Origin: Spirochaetales bacterium
GTDB lineage: Bacteria; Spirochaetota; GWE2-31-10; MWDO01
Direction of reading: 5' to 3'
DNA length: 45,069 bases
NCBI GenBank assembly: GCA_017540815.1
Contig: JAFYAI010000101.1
Span: forward strand, 1-45,069
A program made the position numbers and the translations under genes. Below the pieces are notes generated by a model, which worked only from the letters and a program-made list of their open reading frames with translations, made no database searches and had not been told where the DNA came from. Below, in pieces: positions 39,131 through 45,069 of the stretch (positions within the stretch are counted from its first letter, which is position 1; every line of letters starts with the position of its first letter).

Positions 39131-40483
39131 ATGAAAAAAATATATCATTGGATTATTGACATTCTTATCGTGAGTATTTTATTCTGCTTATTTTCATGCG
39201 GCAGCTTAATATCACGGCAAAGCGGCACGACTACGACAACAGTTGAAGATGATGACGATTTTGAGCTTTGGGAGCCGGATGTGCATTATTATTATGATAC
39301 GGAGCGGAATACTCATGTTATCGAAGCATTTTGTGAGACCGAGGGAGCTAAGATTTTTTATCGTATCGGCGACTCCACGACCGGCAGAGAGTATACCGCT
39401 CCGGTGAGCGTTTATGCTTCGGAAGGCACTGTTCCGACAATGTATCACTTTTATTCGGAGAAAGACGGCATTAAAAGTGCGGATACAAATGTCAAGACGA
39501 TTTGTCTTTATTTCCCTTATAAATTTCAGGCAGCAAGATACCGATATGATGACGAACATTATCTTGTGGAAGCGTGGTGTGAAAAACAGTTTTCGTCTGA
39601 TGAATCGATTGAATACAACGAAGTGTTTTATACAATATCAGATGTCAGCAATGACATTCCGACTATAAGGAGTCTTTCATTCAGCGAAACTGAGGATCAT
39701 TATCAGTGTACCGACGGTGTTAATCGCTGCGGGGTGTTGGTTCCCGACGGCAAGTATGTAAGTCTTAGGGCATATAAGACGGATTACAGTTTGTCCGGTA
39801 CCGTAACAATGCGGATACCGTGGAAAGGTAAGCCTCAAGGTCATGTAACGCTGACATACAAAGGTGTGCGTGAGGGACATAAAGATTTTGTATATATGGC
39901 AGAATATGACGGCACAGAAGAAGATGTGAGTCTATATCAGATTATTTCCGATGATAAGATTGATCCGCTTGCCTTAACAAATTTGTACTTCTCGGAAGAC
40001 GGCAAAAGCGGTCCTTTTGAAAGTGCCGTTGGAGCAATCGGAGAGTTCGGAGCAACAGTGAGAATACTTGTAACGGGCGATGGTTATGACGATTGGGAAG
40101 TTTCCGATGCGGCAACGCTGACCGACACTCACGAGAGTCTGATAAAGCTGCCAAACCCGACGGTTAAAAATTTCAAGAAGAATGAAATAGTTTCAGGCAG
40201 ATGGCAGAGAGTATATGACAAATGTGTCGGTTATCTGTGTAATACCGAACTCACCGATGACGAAGATAATGTAATCGCATATCTGCAATATCGCAACAGT
40301 GATGTCAACGGACAGGCCGATGAAGAGGCGGAGATTACGACAAAACATTTTGATATGGAATTGCGATATGCAGCTGCCGATCCTGACAGCCGATATGTTA
40401 GTTCTGATTGGGTTGAGTTTGAGTTTATACCTGACAGTTATATGGGCTCTGATACCTGCGGCGGAGAGTGGTATAAGAAATAA
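39131..40483 (+). CDS. lipoprotein paralog 2
   Basis: 450 residues. MKKIYHWIIDILIVSILFCL plus FSC gives a lipoprotein signal; then GTTTTTVEDDDDFELWEPDV. It shares CETEGAKIFY, IPWKGKPQGHVTLTYKG and FVYMAEYDGTEEDVSLY with paralog 1. ATG 39131 follows AGGAGA; a frame start at 39077 lacks a signal peptide and a ribosome site. The pair has one terminator after it and is probably one operon. The two proteins are too diverged for a recent duplication. Confidence 0.78.
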   Translation: MKKIYHWIIDILIVSILFCLFSCGSLISRQSGTTTTTVEDDDDFELWEPDVHYYYDTERNTHVIEAFCETEGAKIFYRIGDSTTGREYTAPVSVYASEGTVPTMYHFYSEKDGIKSADTNVKTICLYFPYKFQAARYRYDDEHYLVEAWCEKQFSSDESIEYNEVFYTISDVSNDIPTIRSLSFSETEDHYQCTDGVNRCGVLVPDGKYVSLRAYKTDYSLSGTVTMRIPWKGKPQGHVTLTYKGVREGHKDFVYMAEYDGTEEDVSLYQIISDDKIDPLALTNLYFSEDGKSGPFESAVGAIGEFGATVRILVTGDGYDDWEVSDAATLTDTHESLIKLPNPTVKNFKKNEIVSGRWQRVYDKCVGYLCNTELTDDEDNVIAYLQYRNSDVNGQADEEAEITTKHFDMELRYAAADPDSRYVSSDWVEFEFIPDSYMGSDTCGGEWYKK

Positions 40484-40516
40484 GGTAAAAAACGGCAATT
40501 TGCCGTTTTTTACCTT
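40482..40516 (+). terminator. terminator after the lipoprotein pair
   Basis: AAGGTAAAAAACGGCAA and TTGCCGTTTTTTACCTT form a perfect stem ending in T-rich sequence. Confidence 0.9.
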
Positions 40517-40573
40517 GTATATCGATTTAATATAATAGATTTTATCATATTTTTCTTTGAATTGAAATTTCAC

Positions 40574-40687
40574 TTGTCAAAACTCATCTGCAGCACATGC
40601 AACAGAACGGAGCTTGTCAATTTTATACAGGCTCATCCGATTGGGTGATGTGATTTTTTATGCAAAATCATCCGTTCGGACGATTGT
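40574..40687 (+). pseudogene. duplicate of the luxR 3' end (copy 3, with internal deletion)
   Basis: AAAACTCATCTGCAGCACAT then directly GCAACAGAACGGAGCTTGTC, lacking about 20 bases present in copies 1 and 2, then the stop region and the TGCAAAATCATCCG hairpin. Non-coding remnant. Confidence 0.8.
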
Positions 40688-40707
40688 CAAAGCGAGATAA
40701 ATGCGTT

Positions 40708-40741
40708 AATATTTGGTATTCTAATTAGAATACAAAATATT
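40708..40741. promoter_or_regulatory. 34-bp palindromic operator candidate
   Basis: AATATTTGGTATTCTAA and TTAGAATACAAAATATT pair with one mismatch; the inner 18 bases GTATTCTAATTAGAATAC are perfect. It lies 18 bases before the start of the anchored-protein gene, where a promoter would be. The shape resembles Fur/PerR-type boxes. Confidence 0.65.
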
Positions 40742-40759
40742 AGTGTAAGGATTTAATCT

Positions 40760-41773
40760 ATGAAAAAAACATTGCTCAAAGTTCTGCCGTTTGTCGTAGT
40801 GCCGGTCATAATGCTCGGCTCGGTGTGGCTTGCTCGGATTATTCACAGTCCGGCTAAAGATGTTTATCATGTCAATACGAGTCCTACTGCCGACGGGGCG
40901 ATTCATTCTATCCGCATTTTTGACAGCATCACTTCTGTAATGGTGATCGATCGAGACAAGCATTTCCGTAAGAAGAAGCTCAAGTCGCAGGATTACTCAT
41001 ACAACAGGTTCAATGGTGAACTGATTCTGACAAGTCCGCTGCCGTTTGCCGATAATGTCATTCATATCGAAGGTGTAACCGCACTGCCTGAGCAATTCCG
41101 GCTGCATGACTTCGACGGTGCGGCTGAGGATCTGCTTGTTCTGCTTGATGATCACGAGGCGGCTAATGACTACGAGTACAGTTTTGATCCGGATAACCGC
41201 ATTCTGACATTCAGAGAAGACATCCATCCTGAGAAAAACGGAACTTTCCTTATAATGTATCAGACTCAGGATGGAGCAACGCACAGTTTCGGTAATTGGC
41301 TGCCCGGCACGAACGATCGCTTCGCAGAACTGCAGTGGCAGTGGCTGCACCGCACTCAGGATGCTCCGATGATGGTAATGCTCGACCGCAGCCGACTGTC
41401 CAATCGCCGTTTGAGCCGTGAGGTTGGATTCGATATTCGGCTGCCGAAAGGCGATGCGACATTTATCTGTCAGACGCTTAACGGCACACATAAGAAACAG
41501 ACCGTGATGCGTTGGTATGGCGATATTATCGCCGAGTGTCAAGCTGAGCCGTTTATTGATTATGACGGGCTGCAGTCTGCCGATGAGATGCGTGTCCTCA
41601 ATATAGGGAAGATGCCGGTGACTCGGCAGGAAATAGTCGGCACTCGACAGAATACTGACGGCAGCACTGAGCCGATACCGATGGTGATCTATTGCCGGGA
41701 GACGCGAGGAACTTATTATAGGATCAGCTGTGAGGTCGGGCTGGCGGATGCTGCGGAGAAGGTGATACAATGA
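40760..41773 (+). CDS. membrane-anchored hypothetical protein
   Basis: 337 residues with one N-terminal membrane anchor (LLKVLPFVVVPVIMLGSVWL) and a large soluble, beta-rich remainder without cysteines near the anchor, so not a lipoprotein. Residues 150-200 (FREDIHPEKNGTFLIMYQ) and the rest show no motif I know. TAAGGA lies close upstream of the ATG. It is preceded by a 34-bp palindrome that probably controls it and followed by a long terminator hairpin. Confidence 0.65.
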   Translation: MKKTLLKVLPFVVVPVIMLGSVWLARIIHSPAKDVYHVNTSPTADGAIHSIRIFDSITSVMVIDRDKHFRKKKLKSQDYSYNRFNGELILTSPLPFADNVIHIEGVTALPEQFRLHDFDGAAEDLLVLLDDHEAANDYEYSFDPDNRILTFREDIHPEKNGTFLIMYQTQDGATHSFGNWLPGTNDRFAELQWQWLHRTQDAPMMVMLDRSRLSNRRLSREVGFDIRLPKGDATFICQTLNGTHKKQTVMRWYGDIIAECQAEPFIDYDGLQSADEMRVLNIGKMPVTRQEIVGTRQNTDGSTEPIPMVIYCRETRGTYYRISCEVGLADAAEKVIQ

Positions 41774-41781
41774 TCAATCGT

Positions 41782-41818
41782 AAACCGTGTAAAAAGTCAT
41801 TGACTTTTTACACGGTTT
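41782..41818. terminator. hairpin terminator overlapping the next promoter
   Basis: AAACCGTGTAAAAAGTCA and its exact complement are separated by one base, giving 18-bp arms. Its right arm contains TTGACT (41800-41805), which with TATAAT at 41822-41827 (16-base spacer) forms the promoter of the next gene. Confidence 0.75.
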
Positions 41819-41847
41819 TGTTATAATTGCATTATGGAGGAAGAAAA

Positions 41848-42570
41848 ATGAGCGAAATACTAACCACATTCACTGCCGAGTTGTTTGCACTGCAGGATAA
41901 GCTGTATCGTGATTTCCAAGTCAAACTTATCCCTAATATCGATAGAGATACAGTGATCGGCGTGCGGACTCCTGCTCTGCGGTCGATGGCGAAACAGCTG
42001 GTGAAGTTCGCCAAGACTGATGATGTTGTAAAAAATCGGGTCGAAACATTCCTATCCGCGTTGCCACACCGATACTTCGACGAAAATCAGCTGCATGCGT
42101 TTATCCTCTGCGAAGAAAAAGACATCGACAAATGTCTGGTGCGGTTGGAGCAATTCCTGCCGTTCGTCGATAATTGGGCGACAAGCGATCAACTCTCTCC
42201 GCACATTCTGAAGAAGCACCGCGACAAATTGCTGCCCTGCATTCATCGCTGGCTTGCGTCGGAGCACACTTACACAGTGCGGTTTGGTATCGGTATGCTT
42301 ATGCAGCATTTCCTTGACGAGCATTTTTCGGCGGAGTATCTTGATATTGTTGCGGCCGTTCAGTCCGAAGAATATTATATCCGGATGATGGTTGCATGGT
42401 ATTTTGCAACGGCTCTTGCCAAGCAGTACGAGGCGGCTTTGCCATTCATTGAGTGTCACAAACTCGAACCGTGGACGCATAACAAAACGATTCAGAAAGC
42501 TGTCGAGAGTTACCGCATTTCGCCGGAGCGGAAAGAGTATCGGCGAACGCTGAAAGTTATGGGACACTGA
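41848..42570 (+). CDS. AlkD-like DNA alkylation repair protein
   Basis: 240 residues, all-helical HEAT-type repeats. VIGVRTPALRSMAKQLVKFA, FDENQLHAFILCEEK, FVDNWATSDQLSPHILKKH and VRFGIGMLMQHFLDE are signatures of the AlkD/DNA alkylation repair family. Some members excise bulky alkylated bases as glycosylases; others have other DNA roles. Catalytic action of this one is not proven from sequence. ATG 41848 follows GGAGGAAG. Confidence 0.88.
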   Translation: MSEILTTFTAELFALQDKLYRDFQVKLIPNIDRDTVIGVRTPALRSMAKQLVKFAKTDDVVKNRVETFLSALPHRYFDENQLHAFILCEEKDIDKCLVRLEQFLPFVDNWATSDQLSPHILKKHRDKLLPCIHRWLASEHTYTVRFGIGMLMQHFLDEHFSAEYLDIVAAVQSEEYYIRMMVAWYFATALAKQYEAALPFIECHKLEPWTHNKTIQKAVESYRISPERKEYRRTLKVMGH

Positions 42571-42642
42571 ATGAGGTCACTGAACAAAATACTTACAAAA
42601 AATACTCATAAAATATACTGATAAAAAAATCCCAAATAAACC

Positions 42643-42671
42643 TTGACATTCTTATAAAAAAGTTTTATTCT
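42643..42671 (+). promoter_or_regulatory. promoter of the bactofilin operon
   Basis: TTGACA (42643-42648), 17 bases, TATTCT (42666-42671). Confidence 0.7.
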
Positions 42672-42706
42672 ACAATATATTATACTTGGGAGACTTGCAA
42701 AATAAT

Positions 42707-43105
42707 ATGCCGTTAAATGAGTTTAATCGTATAGACGAAGAATATTTTGAATCGGTGATTGATGAGGACTTCTCATTCGAGGGAACTGCCAAGACATCGG
42801 AGTCTATGATCGTCAAAGGTCACATCAAGGGACGGTTGGATTCTGCCGGACTTGTCATTATAGGTCCAAACTCAGTGATGGATGCTGACATTACCAGCAA
42901 AGAGTTGCAGTGTTTCGGTAAGATTAACGGCAATATCGTCAATCAGGAAGAGATATATCTGCATGCACCGTCACAGATTAATGGCGACATTACGACTGAT
43001 ACGATGACGGTAGAGAAGGGATGCCGCATTAATGGTAAAGTTACGATGATTGAACCGCAGGCTGCGAAAGCAGATAAACCCGGCGATAATCTCAAAATCA
43101 AATAA
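42707..43105 (+). CDS. bactofilin
   Basis: 132 residues. A short disordered start (MPLNEFNRIDEEYFESVIDE) precedes the beta-helical core: SMIVKGHIKGRLDSAGLVIIGPNSVMDADITSKELQCFGKINGNI and GDITTDTMTVEKGCRINGKV, the repeating pattern of bactofilins. They polymerise into filaments and affect cell shape, motility or envelope synthesis. ATG 42707 is taken as start; GGGAG is about 14 bases upstream, and TTG 42695 is an alternative. First gene of an operon with a TPR protein and mtaB. Confidence 0.88.
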   Translation: MPLNEFNRIDEEYFESVIDEDFSFEGTAKTSESMIVKGHIKGRLDSAGLVIIGPNSVMDADITSKELQCFGKINGNIVNQEEIYLHAPSQINGDITTDTMTVEKGCRINGKVTMIEPQAAKADKPGDNLKIK

Positions 43106-43117
43106 ACAGGACTGAAT

Positions 43118-43759
43118 ATGAAAAAATTAGTTGTTTTAGCATTTTTTACATTGTTTACAATATCTGCTTTTGCTCAGGAGCCGGCTGTCAAGCCTAAGAA
43201 TGGCTGGGATTACTTTGCTGCCGGTCAGTATCAGGAGAGTCTCAAGGCATTGGAGATAGAGAAGCAGTCATTCCCTGAGCGAATGGACATCTATGTAATC
43301 GCCGGTTGGTGCTATCGTGAGATGAAAGATTGGAGCAATATGGAGCGTATCTCTGCAGAGGGGCTGAAGATCCAGCCGAACGATCCTCGTGCATTGAAGA
43401 ATATCGGCGATGCAATGTTTTGGCAGGGCAAGTATCAGCAGGCTGTGCAGTATTATGACGGCTATCTGAAATACAAATACAATCCCAAAACAGATACAAA
43501 CTTCTCGACTGTTTACTACAGAATGGCTGTATCATATTATGGTCTCAAACAATGGCTGAAATCAGATATTTGTTTCTCATTGTCTAACCGATATAAGCCG
43601 AATGACTACATGACGCTGCAGTATTTGGCAGAGGTCAAGGAGAAACTCGGCGAGTATAACAAGGCTTACAATCTGTATCAGCAGACACTGAAGATCCGAC
43701 CGAATAATCAGAAAGGTCTCGAAGGTGTCAATCGTCTCAAAGATAAAGTAACTTCATAA
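43118..43759 (+). CDS. exported tetratricopeptide-repeat protein
   Basis: 213 residues. MKKLVVLAFFTLFTISAFA-Q is a signal peptide. At least four TPR units follow: GWDYFAAGQYQESLKALEIE, AGWCYREMKDWSNMERISAEG, GDAMFWQGKYQQAVQYYDGY and AEVKEKLGEYNKAYNLYQQT. A periplasmic scaffold role is likely. It follows bactofilin by 12 bases and its stop overlaps the mtaB start, so the three are co-expressed. Confidence 0.87.
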   Translation: MKKLVVLAFFTLFTISAFAQEPAVKPKNGWDYFAAGQYQESLKALEIEKQSFPERMDIYVIAGWCYREMKDWSNMERISAEGLKIQPNDPRALKNIGDAMFWQGKYQQAVQYYDGYLKYKYNPKTDTNFSTVYYRMAVSYYGLKQWLKSDICFSLSNRYKPNDYMTLQYLAEVKEKLGEYNKAYNLYQQTLKIRPNNQKGLEGVNRLKDKVTS

Positions 43760-45051
43760 TGCCGACAGAACCAAATACATTCTACATCGGAACGCTGGGC
43801 TGCAAGCTCAATATCTATGAGTCCGAAGCCATTGCCGGACAGTTGACTGAGGCAGGCTGGACTGAGATCAAAGATATGAGTGCAGCCCAACTCATTTTTA
43901 TAAACACATGCACTGTTACATCCAAAGCTGATGCCAAGTGCCGCAACTTCATTCGTCGGGCTCGCAAGGCATCTCCCGATGCGATAATCGCTGTCGCCGG
44001 ATGTATGGTGACATCCCGACCTGAGATAGCAGCGTCACTGCCGGAGGCAGATATATTCCTCGATAATCGCAGTAAATCACATATCGCTGATGCCGTAACG
44101 GACTACATGAGCAGGCGGACTCAGTTGTGGTATAACTGCGGCAGCGACGGGCGGCTCGACTACAGTATGCAGGAGCTTACTCAGCACAGCAGAGCGTTTA
44201 TCAAAGTTGAGGATGGATGCACTAATTTCTGTTCGTATTGCCGTATTCCGTTCGCAAGAGGTCCCAATATCTCCCGTCCGCTGGATGACATTATGACGGA
44301 AGTGCAGCATTTGACGGATAACGGCTTCCGTGAGTTCGTTATCACCGGTGTCAATACAGGCAGCTATCGCACTGCTGATGGAGATTTCACTGATCTGCTG
44401 AACAGGCTCACATCTGCATTCAAAGAATGCAGGTTCCGCGTGAGTTCGATCGAGCCGCAGTATGTTGATGACGGATTTCTGAGAGTGCTTGCTAAGCCTA
44501 ATGTCTGTGCTCATCTGCATATCCCGATCCAGAGCGGCAGCGATAAGATACTCCGACTGATGGAACGCCGCTACACTGTTGCCGAATACGAGGAGATCAT
44601 CCGCAAAGTGCGTGAGGTCAAGCCGGATCTCTTCCTTGCCACAGACCTTATAGTCGGTTTCCCTTCGGAGGATGAGACTGCGTGGGCTGAGATACTCGAT
44701 ACTGTGCGGCGGATTAATTTTACCTATATACATGTATTCGGATTTTCGCCGCGTGAGGGAACTAAGGCGTATTCATTCGGCAATAAAACTCCGGAACGCA
44801 TTCGTGATGAGCGGGTGAGCATTATACAGAATATCGCCAATGAGAACACGCAGATATACCGCCGGCAGAATGCCGGTCTGGTCACAACGGCTGTCGCAGA
44901 GCAGAAAAAAGGCTCATATTGGACAGGCAAGACTGACAATTATCTGGATATACGTATTCGGTCAAGTAATCCGCTGCAGCAGAGGGCGATGTATCGCGTA
45001 AAGCTGTCGTTGGATGAGAATGGCGTGCTGTGGGGTGAGGTTAATTCATAA
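43759..45051 (+). CDS. mtaB: tRNA N6-threonylcarbamoyladenosine C2-methylthiotransferase
   Basis: 430 residues. The N-terminal UPF0004 domain has LGCKLNIYESEAIAG, NTCTVTSKADAKCR and VAGCMVTSRPE with three cluster-binding cysteines. The radical SAM core has VEDGCTNFCSYCRIPFARGP (C-x3-C-x2-C). The subgroup MtaB (not MiaB or RimO) is supported by the LGCKLN motif and start. It converts t6A37 to ms2t6A37 in tRNAs reading ANN codons. The start overlaps the TPR gene's TAA by one base (TAATG). Confidence 0.93.
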   Translation: MPTEPNTFYIGTLGCKLNIYESEAIAGQLTEAGWTEIKDMSAAQLIFINTCTVTSKADAKCRNFIRRARKASPDAIIAVAGCMVTSRPEIAASLPEADIFLDNRSKSHIADAVTDYMSRRTQLWYNCGSDGRLDYSMQELTQHSRAFIKVEDGCTNFCSYCRIPFARGPNISRPLDDIMTEVQHLTDNGFREFVITGVNTGSYRTADGDFTDLLNRLTSAFKECRFRVSSIEPQYVDDGFLRVLAKPNVCAHLHIPIQSGSDKILRLMERRYTVAEYEEIIRKVREVKPDLFLATDLIVGFPSEDETAWAEILDTVRRINFTYIHVFGFSPREGTKAYSFGNKTPERIRDERVSIIQNIANENTQIYRRQNAGLVTTAVAEQKKGSYWTGKTDNYLDIRIRSSNPLQQRAMYRVKLSLDENGVLWGEVNS

Positions 45052-45066
45052 TTCATAATTCATAAT
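45043..45066. repeat. short tandem repeat at the window end
   Basis: TAATTCA repeated about three times (9-bp step) right over the mtaB stop codon. Confidence 0.6.
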
Positions 45067-45069
45067 GCA

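Noticed and set aside
40997..41770. 257-codon minus-strand ORF opposite the anchored protein
   Set aside because: No ribosome site, composition of an antisense frame, and the plus-strand gene has start, anchor and terminator.
1..45069. tRNA or rRNA genes
   Set aside because: No cloverleaf with CCA-proximal GGTTC-type arm or rRNA sequence was noticed on reading both strands; a scan with tRNAscan-SE would settle it.

Overview
The window is a stretch of moderately AT-rich bacterial chromosome that looks spirochaetal, most likely Treponema-like. The evidence is a FlgM-type anti-sigma factor behind a sigma-28-like promoter, a bactofilin, a FlaA1-type sugar-nucleotide enzyme paired with a NeuB-type synthase, lipoproteins with short lipoboxes, flavodiiron oxygen defence and many AAA-DUF4143 ATPase genes. 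No rRNA or tRNA gene was seen, so the assignment is inference.

Layout. 1-8738: creD (cut by the left edge), guaB, a structured RNA (copy A), a PH-SHOCT protein, a PIN toxin pair, trpS, flgM, a degenerate iron-ADH-like gene and a flavodiiron protein. 8785-12791 (minus strand): a small hypothetical gene, a phosphoesterase, rsmG, a PfkB kinase and an RsmB/RsmF-type methyltransferase. 12930-16514: structured RNA copy B, an exported protein, and a nonulosonate synthase plus a FlaA1-type dehydratase/epimerase. 16571-20307: a flavin reductase, a lipoprotein hydrolase divergent from a LysR gene, a cupin and a TfoX-N protein. 20337-35965 is accessory: four AAA-DUF4143 ATPase genes and one remnant, acetyltransferases, a second PfkB kinase, a DUF262-RAMA defence-like protein, a Phd/PIN pair, a DNA glycosylase, a DUF3791 protein and a decayed fumarate reductase locus. 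35997-40700 holds a membrane LuxR-type regulator whose 3' end recurs twice downstream, around a HEPN/MNT pair and two paralogous lipoproteins. 40760-45051: an anchored protein, an AlkD-like protein, bactofilin, a TPR protein and mtaB.

Two signals stand out. (1) Two RNA elements of about 240 nt (2825-3066 and 12967-13210) share little primary sequence. Both have their own promoters and the same order of helices, including a loop-to-downstream pairing that changes sequence in both partners yet stays complementary. Both end at a Shine-Dalgarno sequence, an 8-codon ORF and a U-rich hairpin. (2) Three of the four intact AAA-DUF4143 genes, one truncated remnant and one gene-less site sit directly behind private arrays of short repeats with a fixed 32-33 bp period that overlap the promoter or ribosome-binding site. 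This suggests each ATPase(-nuclease) is controlled by, or acts on, its own repeat.

Other points: the 12-bp palindrome GCACAATTGTGC occurs five times in 45 kb, once exactly filling a promoter spacer in front of a probably leaderless LysR mRNA; one PfkB paralog carries GAGE where the catalytic Asp belongs; and the iron-ADH-like protein lacks metal ligands.
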